Part shown: piece after piece, positions 25,363 to 45,573 of the stretch
Layout: each line of letters starts with the position of its first letter
How positions within the stretch are numbered: position 1 is the stretch's first letter
Source: Streptomyces tsukubensis
GTDB lineage: Bacteria > Actinomycetota > Actinomycetes > Streptomycetales > Streptomycetaceae
DNA length: 64,000 bases
NCBI RefSeq assembly: GCF_003932715.1
Contig: NZ_CP020700.1
Coordinates: forward strand, 62,001 to 126,000
Reading direction: 5' to 3'
The notes under the pieces: model-generated
What the model was told of the DNA's origin: nothing
The model's input: the letters and a program-made list of their open reading frames with translations, nothing else
Database searches by the model: none
Made by a program: the position numbers and the translations under genes

Positions 25363-25908
25363 GACCGCCACCGTAGCCGCCGGCACCGACACACCCCCTG
25401 CCCCGCTCCCGGCACCCGGCCGCCGCGGGCCGGGACGCCCCCGGTGGCGGAAGGGGGAGCCGGCGGCGGACCGGGGCATAGGGGTGACCGTAGGGGTGGC
25501 CGGGTGGCGGGTCCGTAGGGGAGGGCACCGGACCGCGGAGGGGGGCGCACCACGGCGGGTGGGCGGGCCCCGCGGCCCGCCGGTGCACGGTGTCCCTGAG
25601 CTCCCGGGGGCGCGCCGGGCAGCCCCTACCGGTTAAGGGTTGCCACCCCTAGGGGCACCCGCGCACGGCCCCGGCACGCCCTTTGCTCCGTTGCGCTCTT
25701 GGCGGAGCCTTGGTCAAATCGTGACTGCCCAAAGCACTTCCGGGACTACGGGGGTGTCCGTGTGCTGCGGTCGTGTGCGGAGCCTTTTCCGCCTACACGT
25801 GTCGACGGTCCGTCACGGACTCCCCCGCCACAACCGGTCCCGTCCCGGTCCGGCCGACGCCGGGAACGGGACCGGGCTGCCTGGTGTACGTACCGACAGG
25901 GGGACACA
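25363..25908. promoter_or_regulatory. Long leader/promoter region of the LAL regulator
   Basis: About 545 bp with no gene. Three TAGGGG words lie at 25479, 25491 and 25516, and a perfect palindrome CCCCTAGGGG at 25646-25655. A plausible promoter TTGCGC-N17-TCAAAT sits at 25691-25719, 35 bp beyond the palindrome. The same word recurs in other promoters of the polyketide block (see findings). Confidence 0.6.
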
Positions 25909-28767
25909 GTGTTGGTGGAGCGTTCGGAGATACTCGAAGAACTCGGTGATCTGCTGGCCCGGTCGGCACGCGGCAGGGGCGCCATCGCCTCGGTCAGCGG
26001 GTCGACCGCCATGGGCAAGACCGCGGTCCTCAACGTCCTGGCGGACCGGGCTTCCTTAGCGGGCAGCACGGTGCTCGGTGTGGTGAGCACACCGGACGAG
26101 CGCGACCATCCGTTCAGCGGGCTGGCCCAGCTGTTCCACGCACTGCACACGCACGCCCCGCAGACGGGGCCCAAGGACATCGTCCTCCCCGGCGGTGTCC
26201 TCCCCGGCGGTGTCCGGCTCGGCGGGCCGGGCGAGGCGGTCGTCTCACCGGCGCCCGGGGTGACCCACGACGAACTGGTCGCCCTCGCCCGGCAGACGCA
26301 CCGGTCCGTCGCCGAACTCGCGGCCCGGGGACCTCTGCTGATCACGGTGGACGATGTCCAGCACACCGACGCGGCCACCCTCTTCTGCCTGCGCTATCTG
26401 GCGCAGCGGCTGCCGCAGCTGCCCGTCACGCTGGTGCTGACACGGGGCACCATGCTGCTGGACGAGCAGTCGCCGCGGATCCTGGACGACCTCGTCTACA
26501 AGACGAGCGTACGGCGGTTCCATCTGGGGCCGCTCTCCCGCGACGGGGTGCGGGAGCTGGCCGCGAGCCTCTCCCCCGCCCCTCCTTCGGACCGCCTCGT
26601 CGCGGAGCTGCACCGGCTGAGCATGGGCAATCCGCTGCTCGTACAGGCGCTGGTGGAGGACCGGCTGCGGGCCGCCGCGGAGTCCGAGACGGCTCAGGTC
26701 CTGGCCGCGGCCGACGATCCCGCCCTGCGGCCGGCCCCCGCGGACGGCCCGGTGGCCGGGCACGTCTTCCAGCAGGTGGTGCTCACCTGTCTGCACCGGC
26801 TGGGGCCGCACGCCGAACGGGTGGCCCGCTGCGCGGCGCTGCTGGACCGGGCGGCCACCACCCAGCTGCTGAGCCGGCTGAGCGGAATCGACGCCGAGCT
26901 GGTGCGGCGCTGTCTGCGGCTGCTCACGGGGATCGGTGTGCTGGACGGCACCCGGCTGCGGCATCCGAGCATGCGGCAGGCGCTGCTGCGCGAGATGCCC
27001 CATGACGAGGTGACGGAGCTGCGGCACCGGGCGGCCGGTCTGCTGTACGACGACGGGGCCCCGCCCCGGGAGGTGGCCGCGCATCTGCTGAACTCCAGCC
27101 CGCTGCACGAGGGATGGGTGGTTCCGGTCCTTCAGGAAGCCGCCCGCCAGGCGCTGGCGGACGGTGACGCGGCGCAGGGGCTGAGGTGTCTGGAGCTGGC
27201 CCGGGACTGCTGCTCGGAGGAGGCGGAGCGGCTGTCGGTGATGTCGCAGTACGCCCACGGCCAGTGGCAGCTCAGGCCCGCCCACGCGGCCCAGCACTTC
27301 CTCACGCTGAAGAACCCGATCACGGCGGGGAAGCTGGCGAGCGGTGACGCGCTGCGGGTGGCCGAGGGCATGATGTTCTACCTCCACTTCGACGAGGCGC
27401 TGAAGGTCGTGGACCACCAGAACGGCGACGAGGGGGCGGTGACGGCGCTCAACGGTACGCGGCTGCTGATGTCCTCGGAGTTCCTGGGGCTGCTCGACCG
27501 GCCGTGCCGGCCGCTGCCGAAGATGCAGCTGTCGGCGACGTCGACGTCGGAGGTGCGCGCCCGCTACGCCCTGGCCCGGGCGCTGGCGCGGGGCGCGGAC
27601 GAGGACGCCGTCGCCATGGCCGAGCAGGTGCTGCAGGGCAGTCACTCCCCGGAGCCCTGGAAGCTGGACGGGTTCCAGGCCGCGCTGATGGCGCTCTGCT
27701 ACGCCGACCGGCTGGAGTCCGCCCGTAAGTGGTACGAGGTTCTGGTGGCCGATGCCGGGCGGAACGCGGCGCCGGGGTGGCAGGGGATGCTGGAGGGCAC
27801 CGGGGCGCTGATCTCGCTGCGGCGCGGCCAGCTGGCCGATGCGGTGCGCCAGGCGGAGACGGCGCGGGCGCGGCTGTCGGGGCGCAGCTGGAATGTGGGC
27901 AGTGCGTCGGCGCTGGCGGTGCTGGTGGAGGCGCTGACCGCGATGGGCGATCACGAGGCGGTGGTGAAGCTGCTGGCCGAGGAGCCGCCGCAGGCGCTGT
28001 TCCTGACCCGGGCCGGGCTGCACTATCTGTATGCGCGGGGCCGTCACCATCTGGCGACGGGGAAGCTGAACATGGCGCTGACGGACTTCCTGGGCTGCGG
28101 CACGCTGATGCAGCGCTGGAACGTCGATACGCCGGCGCTGGCGCCGTGGCGGCTGGGGGCGGCGGAGGTGTGGATGCGGCTGGGTGACCGGGAGCGGGCG
28201 GCGCGGCTCGTCGAGGCGCAGCTCGCGGCGCCGGAGGCGGGGCTGGCGCGGTCCCGGGGGATGGTGCTGCACAGTCTGGCGCTGCTGCAGCCGGCGGTGA
28301 AGCAGCCGCCGATCCTGCTGGACGCGTTCGACCGGCTGGACAGCAGCGGCGCGTGGTACGAGGCCGCCGGGGTGCTCGTGGATCTGAGCCGGGCCTATCA
28401 GCAGCTGGGTGAGACGGCGGTGGCGCGGCAGACGGCACGGCGGGCGTGGCGGCTGGCGAGGAGCTGCCGGGCGGAGTCGCTGTGCCAGTCGCTGCTGCCG
28501 ACGAAGGCGTCCCGGGTCGCCGATACGAGGAAGGCGGCGGGTCCGGTGGGAGGTCTGGGCGGGGATCAGTTCAGTTTCGACCGGCTGAGCGAGTCGGAGC
28601 GGCGGGTCGCCGTGCTCGCCACGCAGGGGTATGCCAACCGGGAGATCGCCGACCGGCTGTTCATCACGGTCAGCACGGTGGAGCAGCATCTGACCCGGGT
28701 CTACCGGAAGCTGGGTATCCGCAACCGGGAGCAGCTGCTGGACGGGGATCACGCGGTCGCCTGCTAG
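25909..28767 (+). CDS. LAL-family (large ATP-binding LuxR) activator, TTA codon-containing
   Basis: A 952-residue LAL regulator. An N-terminal AAA-like ATPase has Walker A GSTAMGKT (residues 31-38) and Walker B LLITVDDVQHTD (about 144). A long helical, TPR-like middle follows. The C-terminal LuxR helix-turn-helix reads SESERRVAVLATQGYANREIADRLFITVSTVEQHLTRVYRKLGIRN. LALs are pathway-specific activators of type I PKS clusters. The GTG at 25909 follows GGGGGACACA. Leu50 is TTA (26056-26058), so bldA control is expected. It heads the polyketide block and probably activates it. Confidence 0.95.
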   Translation: MLVERSEILEELGDLLARSARGRGAIASVSGSTAMGKTAVLNVLADRASLAGSTVLGVVSTPDERDHPFSGLAQLFHALHTHAPQTGPKDIVLPGGVLPGGVRLGGPGEAVVSPAPGVTHDELVALARQTHRSVAELAARGPLLITVDDVQHTDAATLFCLRYLAQRLPQLPVTLVLTRGTMLLDEQSPRILDDLVYKTSVRRFHLGPLSRDGVRELAASLSPAPPSDRLVAELHRLSMGNPLLVQALVEDRLRAAAESETAQVLAAADDPALRPAPADGPVAGHVFQQVVLTCLHRLGPHAERVARCAALLDRAATTQLLSRLSGIDAELVRRCLRLLTGIGVLDGTRLRHPSMRQALLREMPHDEVTELRHRAAGLLYDDGAPPREVAAHLLNSSPLHEGWVVPVLQEAARQALADGDAAQGLRCLELARDCCSEEAERLSVMSQYAHGQWQLRPAHAAQHFLTLKNPITAGKLASGDALRVAEGMMFYLHFDEALKVVDHQNGDEGAVTALNGTRLLMSSEFLGLLDRPCRPLPKMQLSATSTSEVRARYALARALARGADEDAVAMAEQVLQGSHSPEPWKLDGFQAALMALCYADRLESARKWYEVLVADAGRNAAPGWQGMLEGTGALISLRRGQLADAVRQAETARARLSGRSWNVGSASALAVLVEALTAMGDHEAVVKLLAEEPPQALFLTRAGLHYLYARGRHHLATGKLNMALTDFLGCGTLMQRWNVDTPALAPWRLGAAEVWMRLGDRERAARLVEAQLAAPEAGLARSRGMVLHSLALLQPAVKQPPILLDAFDRLDSSGAWYEAAGVLVDLSRAYQQLGETAVARQTARRAWRLARSCRAESLCQSLLPTKASRVADTRKAAGPVGGLGGDQFSFDRLSESERRVAVLATQGYANREIADRLFITVSTVEQHLTRVYRKLGIRNREQLLDGDHAVAC

Positions 28768-28797
28768 GGGCGGGACGGTGCGGGCAGGACCTAGGGG
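28765..28797 (+). promoter_or_regulatory. TAGGGG direct repeats upstream of the aminomutase
   Basis: TAGGGG at 28765 (overlapping the LAL stop codon) and at 28792, 27 bp apart, in the 217-bp gap before the aminomutase gene. They match the words found upstream of the LAL gene and of the acyltransferase. Confidence 0.5.
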
Positions 28798-28984
28798 GCT
28801 CTACGGGTGGCTTGCGGCGGGCGGCGGGACGGACGATCGCCTCTGTAGTCAAGTCGGCCGCCCACGGCGCTCTTCGAGCGCGTGACGAGGAAGCACTGGC
28901 CACCATGCCGCGTTGTCGCTGTCGCCGTACGGAGCCCTTTGCCGTCATTCCGTTTCCGCCGGAGTCTCACGGAAGAGATTGGTC

Positions 28985-30340
28985 ATGATGCCGCCGCCGG
29001 GCCCCTCCCCCGTCCAGAGCGAACGCTTCCGCGCGTTCGGTGTCCGGCAGGTCGACGCCGTCGCCGCGCGTTACCCCCTCACCCCGGAGCAGGTGGAGAC
29101 GGTCCGGCTGATTTCGCAGGTGCTGCCGTTCCGGGTCAACGAGTACACGCTGTCGGAGCTGATCGACTGGGACCGGGTGCCCGACGACCCGATGTTCCGG
29201 ATGGTGTTTCCCCAGCGCGGCATGCTGTCGCCGGGGGACGAGCAGTTGCTGACGGTGGCGACGGCGACCGGGGACCGGCAGGCGGTCGCGGCGGCGGTCA
29301 AGGAGATCCGGGGGCGTCTGAACCCGCATCCGTCGGGCCAGCAGGAGCTGAACGTGCCGCGGATCGACGGTTCGCCCGCGCCGGGGCTGCAGCACAAGTA
29401 CCGGGAGACGGTGCTCTACTTCCCCAGTCAGGGGCAGTCCTGTCATTCGTACTGCACCTACTGTTTCCGGTGGGCGCAGTTCGTCGGGGACGCCGATCTG
29501 CGGTTCGCCACGCCTCGTCCGGATGTCCTCGTCCGCTATCTGCGGGAGCATCCCGAGGTGTCCGATGTGCTGGTCACCGGCGGCGATCCGATGATCATGG
29601 GTACGGACCGGCTCAGGGACCATCTGGAGCCGCTGCTGGAGGTCGGTTCGGTCCGTACGGTCCGGATCGGCACGAAGTCGCTCGCGTACTGGCCGCAGCG
29701 GTTCGTCACCGACCAGGACGCGGACGATGTGCTGCGCCTGTTCGAGCGGGTGACGGCGAGCGGGCGGACGCTGGCCGTGATGGCGCACTTCACCCATCCC
29801 CGGGAGCTGGGCACCGATGTGGTGGCGAGGGCGCTGTCCCGGATCCGTGCCACCGGTGCCGTGGTGTACTGCCAGGCGCCGCTGATCGGGCGGATCAACG
29901 ACGATCCGCTGGTGTGGAGTTCGCTGTGGCGGGCGGAGCTGGCGGCCGGGGCCGTGCCGTACTACATGTTCGTCGAGCGTGACACGGGTCCGTACGACTA
30001 TTTCAAGGTGCCGCTGGCGAAGGCCGCCGAGGTGTTCCGTTCGGCCTACCGGACGCTTCCGGGGCTGGCCAGGACGGTACGGGGTCCGGTGATGTCGGCC
30101 ACTCCGGGCAAGGTGGTGGTGGACGGGGTCGAGGAGACCGCCCGGGGCCGGTTCTTCCAGCTGCGGATGCTCCAGGCGCGGGATCCCGCGCTGGTGGGGC
30201 GTCCGTTCAGGGCCCGTTACTGCGCGAGCGCGGCGTGGCTGGACGAGTTGGAGCCGGCCGAGGACACTGCGCCGGACATCGCCGCCGCGGTCTGGGGCGG
30301 CGCCCCGGGCCGGGCCCGAACCGAAGGGATCCTGCCGTGA
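28985..30340 (+). CDS. KamA-family radical SAM 2,3-aminomutase (probably glutamate)
   Basis: A 451-residue PLP/radical SAM aminomutase. The [4Fe-4S]-SAM motif is C-H-S-Y-C-T-Y-C followed by FRWAQF. From memory of the family, the FRW form marks glutamate-type enzymes, while lysine 2,3-aminomutases carry C..CRHC.RRR. MAHFTHPREL and VYCQAPLIGRINDD are family landmarks. The lysine-binding YxxCD block of KamA is replaced by YMFVERDTG, and the PLP lysine lies in TPGKVVV. Incednine's IdnL4 does this chemistry (L-Glu to beta-Glu), and the next gene fits the following step. The ATG at 28985 (or 28988) has GGAAGAG upstream. Substrate assignment is inferred. Confidence 0.85.
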   Translation: MMPPPGPSPVQSERFRAFGVRQVDAVAARYPLTPEQVETVRLISQVLPFRVNEYTLSELIDWDRVPDDPMFRMVFPQRGMLSPGDEQLLTVATATGDRQAVAAAVKEIRGRLNPHPSGQQELNVPRIDGSPAPGLQHKYRETVLYFPSQGQSCHSYCTYCFRWAQFVGDADLRFATPRPDVLVRYLREHPEVSDVLVTGGDPMIMGTDRLRDHLEPLLEVGSVRTVRIGTKSLAYWPQRFVTDQDADDVLRLFERVTASGRTLAVMAHFTHPRELGTDVVARALSRIRATGAVVYCQAPLIGRINDDPLVWSSLWRAELAAGAVPYYMFVERDTGPYDYFKVPLAKAAEVFRSAYRTLPGLARTVRGPVMSATPGKVVVDGVEETARGRFFQLRMLQARDPALVGRPFRARYCASAAWLDELEPAEDTAPDIAAAVWGGAPGRARTEGILP

Positions 30341-31653
30341 CCGTCGCGGTGCACCCGGACCGTCCGACGCCCGCCGCGCCCGAGCCCCGGGCCGTGCCGG
30401 TGTCCCGGCCGATGTCGCCGAATCTGGCGCTCAATCAGGAGGTCGCCGAGCGGCGGGCCGCGGGCGAGGACATTGTCCATCTGGGGTTCGGCGAGTCGCG
30501 TCTGCCGGCCTTCGGGCCGCTGGTGGAGAGCCTGGTCGCGGGGGCGAAGCGCAATGCGTACGGCCCCGTGCAGGGCGATGCCGCCGTACGGGAGGCCGTG
30601 GCCGGGTACTTCACCCGCCGGCGGATGCCGACCGGTCCGGACCAGGTGGTGGTCGGTCCCGGCAGCAAACCGCTGCTGATGGCGCTCAATCTGGTGCTGC
30701 CGGGTGATGTCGTGATTCCCCGGCCGGCCTGGAACACGTATGCGCCGCAGGCGGCCCTGGCGGGCCGGCGGGCCGTCGGGGTACCGATTCCCGCCGGGGC
30801 GGGCGGTGTTCCCGACCCGGATGAGCTGTGCCGGGTCATCGGCGCCGAGCGGCGCGCGGGCCGTGACCCGCGGACGGTGGTGCTGACGCTGCCCGACAAC
30901 CCCACCGGCAGCCTCGCGCCGCCCGCGCTGGTGCGGGAGATCTGCGAGATCGCCGAGCGGGAGGACCTCACCGTCGTCTCCGACGAGATCTACCGGGACG
31001 TCGTCCACGACCCGGCGACGCCCTTCCTCAGCCCGTGCGAGGTGATCCCCCACCGGACGGTGGTGACCAGCGGGCTGTCCAAGAGCCTGGCGCTCGGCGG
31101 CTGGCGCATCGGGGTGGCCCGCTTCCCCGGCGACGGGCCGGGGCGGATGCTGCGGGACCAGGTGCTCTCGGTCGCCAGTGAGATGTGGTCCACGCTGGCG
31201 GGGCCGATGCAGGAGGTCGCCGCGTACGCGTTCGCCGAGCCCCCGGAGCTGCGGGGGCATCTCGCGGCGAGCGCCCGGCTCCACGGCTCCGTGGCGCGGG
31301 CGGTGCACGCCGTCCTCATCGGGGCGGGTGCGGTGTGCCGTCCCCCGGCCGGGGGTTTCTACGTCTATCCCGACTTCGAGCCGCTGCGGCCGGTCCTGGC
31401 CGCCAAGGGCGTCGTCGACTCCCCCACTCTGGCGCGCCGGCTGCTGGACCACGGCGGTCTGGCCGTCCTGGCCGGGCATCTGCTGGGCGACGACGCCGGT
31501 GCGCTGCGCTTCAAGGCCGCCACCAGCATGCTGTACGGGGATACGCCCGTGCTGCAGTGGCAGGCGCTGCACTCCGATACTCCGCTGGCGCTGCCGCATG
31601 TCGCGGCGGGGATCCGCAGGATCGAAGAGGGCATCGGCCGTCTGGTGTCCTGA
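30337..31653 (+). CDS. PLP-dependent fold-type I enzyme, candidate beta-glutamate beta-decarboxylase
   Basis: A 438-residue class I/II aminotransferase-fold enzyme: HLGFGESRLPAF, NAYGPVQGDAAVREAVAGY, DNPTG, SDEIY, and the PLP lysine in TSGLSKSLALGGWRIG. The GTG start overlaps the aminomutase stop (GTGA), indicating translational coupling. In incednine, the PLP enzyme IdnL3 removes the beta-carboxyl of beta-glutamate to give (S)-3-aminobutyrate; this gene follows an IdnL4-like aminomutase and is the natural counterpart. An ordinary transaminase is the alternative and cannot be ruled out by motif alone. Confidence 0.8.
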   Translation: MTVAVHPDRPTPAAPEPRAVPVSRPMSPNLALNQEVAERRAAGEDIVHLGFGESRLPAFGPLVESLVAGAKRNAYGPVQGDAAVREAVAGYFTRRRMPTGPDQVVVGPGSKPLLMALNLVLPGDVVIPRPAWNTYAPQAALAGRRAVGVPIPAGAGGVPDPDELCRVIGAERRAGRDPRTVVLTLPDNPTGSLAPPALVREICEIAEREDLTVVSDEIYRDVVHDPATPFLSPCEVIPHRTVVTSGLSKSLALGGWRIGVARFPGDGPGRMLRDQVLSVASEMWSTLAGPMQEVAAYAFAEPPELRGHLAASARLHGSVARAVHAVLIGAGAVCRPPAGGFYVYPDFEPLRPVLAAKGVVDSPTLARRLLDHGGLAVLAGHLLGDDAGALRFKAATSMLYGDTPVLQWQALHSDTPLALPHVAAGIRRIEEGIGRLVS

Positions 31654-31694
31654 GCAGGGGTGCGGGGCGGCTTCGCCGTCTTCCCGACCGTCCC

Positions 31695-31720
31695 GGCCCG
31701 CCGGTTTCTTCCGGCGGGCC
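31695..31720 (+). terminator. Terminator after the PLP enzyme
   Basis: GGCCCGCCGG (31695-31704) and CCGGCGGGCC (31711-31720) form a perfect 10-bp stem with a TTTCTT loop, 42 bp past the stop codon and facing the convergent PKS gene. Confidence 0.85.
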
Positions 31721-31882
31721 TTCGGCGTTCCGGGCGGCGGCGCGGACGGCGGCGCGGTGCGGTTGGGTGTCGTGTGCGGTGGGTGTCGTGTTGGGGAGAG
31801 GGGCGGCGGGCAGGGGTCCGCCGCCCGGTTTCGGTGGTCCCGGGCGGCGGAGGGCAGGGGCGGTTCGGTCCCCTTGTTGCGG

Positions 31883-31952
31883 ATATCCGGCCGTACCGGA
31901 TATCCGGCTGTTCAGGTTGCTCTGGTTTTTCAGGTTGCTCTGGTTGCTCTGG

Positions 31953-31960
<8 letters not shown>
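31883..31960. repeat. Short mixed repeats at the PKS 3' end
   Basis: Two copies of CGGATATCCGG flank a CGTAC spacer, followed by three copies of a GGTTGCTCTGG-like unit running into the PKS stop codon region. The segment is less GC-rich than its surroundings. Confidence 0.75.
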
Positions 31961-42620
<10,660 letters not shown>

Positions 42621-42707
42621 GGGCGTACTCCCTAGCGAGGGCGTGCGGTGTGGGTGAAGGAGGTGAGGCGGTAGAGCAGGCAAAGGCAGCAAAGGGGCAA
42701 GGGGGGG

Positions 42708-44309
42708 TCAGGACGGTACGAGGGCGCTCAGCGCCGCCCGGTCGACCTTGCCGTTGGGGGTCAGCGGGAACGCGTCCACCGGGTGCAGGTGGTGCGGGAC
42801 CATGTAGGCGGGCAGCGCGGCGCGGACGAAGGCGGCGATCTCCTTGGGGTCCGGTGCCGGGCTGCCGGGGGCCGGGGTGACGAAGACATGGAGCCGCGGT
42901 TCGCCGTCCTGGTGCGGCAGGACGGCGGCGACGGCGCCGGTGATACCGGGGAAGGCGGCGATGCGCCCTTCCACCTCGCCGAGTTCGACCCGGTTGCCGC
43001 GGATCTGTACCTGGGAGTCGGCGCGGCCGTGGAAGTACAGGTCACCGTCCGGTCCGTGGGACGCCAGGTCGCCGGTCTTCAGGACCAGCCGTCCCGATGC
43101 GCGGTCGAGCGGGTCGGGGACGAGGGCGGCGGCGGTGGTCTGCGGGTCGTTCCAGTAGCCGCTGAACAGCGAGGTGCTGCGGACGTGGATCTCGCCGATC
43201 CGGCCGGGCTCGTCGACGATGCGGCCGTCGGGGCCGATCAGGGTCATCTCGGCGCCGGGGACCGCGGTGCCGATCGACAGGCGTTCGGCACCGGCGGGCA
43301 GCGGGTTCGGCAGCCGGGTGACGGAGATCGCCATCACCTCGGTGGGGCCGTACAGATTGATGAAGTCCGCGCCGGGCAGCAGTTTCTGGAGGTGGCGCAG
43401 TTCGGCCGGGGGGAACGCCTCTCCCGAGAAGAGGACGCCGCGGACGGTGCCGCTCTCCCCCAGTTCGGCCAGCATCCCGGGCTCGTGGCGCAGGACCGGC
43501 CGCCACAGCGAGGGCACGGCGTCGATCTGTGTCGCCCCGGTCTCGCGGAGGAAGGACAGGAAGCGGCGCGGCCAGCTCAGCCGGTCGCGGGGTACGGGGA
43601 CCAGCGCGGCGCCGTGGCCGAGGGCGAACCCGATGTCGAAGAGGGCGAAGTCGAACTGGAGCGGTGCGGTGCTCGCGACCCGGTCCCGGGGGGTGAGGAA
43701 GCCCGAGGCCTGCACACCGCGCAGGAAGGAGACGACGCCGCGGTGGCTCATGGTGACGCCCTTGGGCCGGCCGGTGGTGCCGGAGGTGAAGATGATGTAG
43801 GCGGTGTCGACGGGTGTCACGGTACGGCGGCGGCGGGGTCCGCGCGGTGCGGGGGCGCGTTCCAGGGTCGGGCCGTGGGGGCCGAACCGGCCCGTGCCGA
43901 CCGGTTCGGGGATCCCGGTGCGCCGGCCGTCTTCCGCCTGGAGGTAGAGCGCGGGTCCGGCGCCGTCGATGACCGCGCGCAGGCGCTCGTCCGGCAGCCC
44001 GGGGCTGACGGGGACGAAGGGCAGTCCCAGGGTGGCGCAGGCCAGGAGGGTGGCGACGGCGTCGGCGCTGGTGTCCGACTCGATGACGACCCGGTCGCCG
44101 ACGTCGAGCCCGAGGTCGTCGAGGGCGTCGGCGCAGCGGTCGGTGCGCGCGGCGAGTTCGCCGTAGGTGACGGTTTCCAGGCCGCCGCCGGGGGCGGCCT
44201 GGATCACGGCGGGCCGGTGGGGGGCCGTCCGGGCTCCGTCGAGGAGATGGGTCCGGAGGTTGTCCACGGAGGCGTGCGCGCGGGGCGGACGCGGTCCGAA
44301 CGGGCTCAT
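42708..44309 (-). CDS. Stand-alone adenylation enzyme for the beta-amino acid starter (VinN/IdnL1- or VinM/IdnL7-type)
   Basis: A 533-residue free adenylation enzyme without carrier or condensation domain. Core motifs: YIIFTSGTTGRPKGV (A3), QFDFALFDIGFALG (A4), NLYGPTEV (A5), KTGD (A7), RGNRVELGEVE (A8) and NGKVDR (A10). In macrolactam clusters two such enzymes work together: one loads the beta-amino acid on a discrete ACP, the other adds a protecting alpha-amino acid. Both are present here (second at 45966). Which is which is not certain; I favour this one as the beta-amino-acid ligase because its A4 region departs more from ordinary alpha-amino-acid domains. It lies 87 bp upstream of the PKS gene, same strand. 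Confidence 0.85.
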   Translation of the reverse strand: MSPFGPRPPRAHASVDNLRTHLLDGARTAPHRPAVIQAAPGGGLETVTYGELAARTDRCADALDDLGLDVGDRVVIESDTSADAVATLLACATLGLPFVPVSPGLPDERLRAVIDGAGPALYLQAEDGRRTGIPEPVGTGRFGPHGPTLERAPAPRGPRRRRTVTPVDTAYIIFTSGTTGRPKGVTMSHRGVVSFLRGVQASGFLTPRDRVASTAPLQFDFALFDIGFALGHGAALVPVPRDRLSWPRRFLSFLRETGATQIDAVPSLWRPVLRHEPGMLAELGESGTVRGVLFSGEAFPPAELRHLQKLLPGADFINLYGPTEVMAISVTRLPNPLPAGAERLSIGTAVPGAEMTLIGPDGRIVDEPGRIGEIHVRSTSLFSGYWNDPQTTAAALVPDPLDRASGRLVLKTGDLASHGPDGDLYFHGRADSQVQIRGNRVELGEVEGRIAAFPGITGAVAAVLPHQDGEPRLHVFVTPAPGSPAPDPKEIAAFVRAALPAYMVPHHLHPVDAFPLTPNGKVDRAALSALVPS

Positions 44310-44404
44310 GCGCCACCCTTCCGATTGCCGATACCGAATAGCGGACTGTTTCTAACAGAGCGCATTTGCTCACGACAAGAACCGCCGATCACCCGGCGGC
44401 CGGT

Positions 44405-44420
44405 TAGGGGGCCTTAGGGG
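44405..44420. promoter_or_regulatory. Paired TAGGGG words in the divergent starter-cassette promoter
   Basis: TAGGGG at 44405-44410 and 44415-44420, one helical turn apart, 39 bp upstream of the TTGACA box at 44460. A likely activator site for the acyltransferase promoter and perhaps for the leftward PKS operon. Confidence 0.55.
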
Positions 44421-44459
44421 TTATGCCTCGGGAGGGGCGGCCACAAGACTATCCGGAAA

Positions 44460-44489
44460 TTGACAGCATACGGATCGGTCCGCTGTATT
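44460..44489 (+). promoter_or_regulatory. Consensus-like promoter of the acyltransferase gene
   Basis: TTGACA (44460-44465), an 18-bp spacer and TGTATT (44484-44489), ending 42 bp upstream of the start codon. Good match to the housekeeping sigma-factor consensus, which is uncommon in this genome. Confidence 0.65.
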
Positions 44490-44531
44490 CACCGAAATGC
44501 GCGGGAGAGTTCGGCTAACCCGGGAGGCAGA

Positions 44532-45485
44532 ATGTCGGAGGGAAAGTCGGCGATTGTCTTTCCCGGAATCGGGCCGGTTCGGCTGGCCGATTCGGCGCGT
44601 TTCCTGACGGCCCATCCGGTGGCGCGCAGGCTGGTCGCCGAGGCGGACCGGGTGCTGGGGTATCCCCTGATCGACCGGTACCGGGAGGCGGAGGCCCGCG
44701 GTGCGGGGGGCGCGTTCCCCGAGCCGGCGCGGATCGCGTATCTCGTGGGCTGTCTGGCGCTGGCCGAGTGGGCCGTCACCGAGCGCGGTGTGCAGCCGGC
44801 CGTCTGCGCGGGGGCCAGTTTCGGGGGGACGCCGGCCGCGGTGCAGTGCGGGGCGCTGTCGTTTGGGGACGCGGTGCTCGTGACCGCGGAGTGGGGCCGC
44901 CGTGCGGAGGCCTACTTCGCCCGGGAGCACCGTGATGTCGTCACGCAGTCCTTCGCCCGGGTGCCGGCCGAGGTGCTGGCGGAGATCCGCGGGGAGCTGG
45001 ACGCGCGCGGCGAGTGGAACGAGGTGGCCTGCCAGGTCGACCACGACTTCCACATGCTGTCGGTGCGCGAGGGCGTGCTGGACCGGCTCCAGGGCAGGCT
45101 GCGGGCGGCCGGCGGGCTGCCGCTGTACGTGATGCGGCCGCCGATGCACTCGCCGCTGTTCGGTGCGCTGCGGGAGGAGATGGCGGCCGAGGTGATGGCG
45201 GGGGTCCCGTTCGGTGATCCGCGGGTGCCGCTGGTGTCCGACCACGACGGTTCGCTGGTGGAGACGGCGGCGGGGGTCAGGGAGCTGCTGCTGGACGCGG
45301 CGGTGCGGCCGGTGCGGTGGCCGATGGTGGTCGACACGCTCCGGTCGCTGGGGGTCCGGCAGGCTCATGTCACCGGCGAGGACGCGCTGTGGGGCCGGGT
45401 GGAGATCATGACCGGGGCGTTCGAAGTGGTCGCCGTGAAGCCGCAGACGGCCATGCGGCCGCGGCGGCGTTCCGTGTTCGTCTGA
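44532..45485 (+). CDS. VinK-like trans-acyltransferase (starter transfer to the PKS)
   Basis: A 317-residue discrete acyltransferase of the FabD/AT fold: AIVFPGIGPV, the nucleophile elbow GASFGG and the catalytic His in MRPPMHSPLF. It lacks the malonyl-AT features (no conserved Arg at the usual position, no HAFH). VinK in vicenistatin biosynthesis moves an aminoacyl-protected beta-amino acid from the discrete ACP VinL to the N-terminal ACP of the first PKS; the PKS here begins with such an ACP. The ATG at 44532 follows GGGAGGCAGA, and the promoter is described above. Confidence 0.87.
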   Translation: MSEGKSAIVFPGIGPVRLADSARFLTAHPVARRLVAEADRVLGYPLIDRYREAEARGAGGAFPEPARIAYLVGCLALAEWAVTERGVQPAVCAGASFGGTPAAVQCGALSFGDAVLVTAEWGRRAEAYFAREHRDVVTQSFARVPAEVLAEIRGELDARGEWNEVACQVDHDFHMLSVREGVLDRLQGRLRAAGGLPLYVMRPPMHSPLFGALREEMAAEVMAGVPFGDPRVPLVSDHDGSLVETAAGVRELLLDAAVRPVRWPMVVDTLRSLGVRQAHVTGEDALWGRVEIMTGAFEVVAVKPQTAMRPRRRSVFV

Positions 45486-45507
45486 GCCCGGCCGGGTTCG
45501 GCCGGGC
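45486..45507. terminator. Hairpin between convergent acyltransferase and ACP genes
   Basis: GCCCGGCCG (45486-45494) pairs with CGGCCGGGC (45499-45507) around a GGTT loop, directly after the acyltransferase stop. Confidence 0.8.
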
Positions 45508-45573
45508 CGTCCGAGTGCGGCCGAGTGCGGCTGAGTGCTACTGGGTTCGTCCGGCCCGCGGCCGCCGCGGGGG

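Noticed and set aside
44331..44354. A seventh ARE-like site (ATACCGAATAGCGGACTGTT) upstream of the first starter adenylation gene
   Set aside because: The half-site spacing (5 or 9 bp) does not match the 6-bp spacing of the other six sites; the resemblance is too weak to list.
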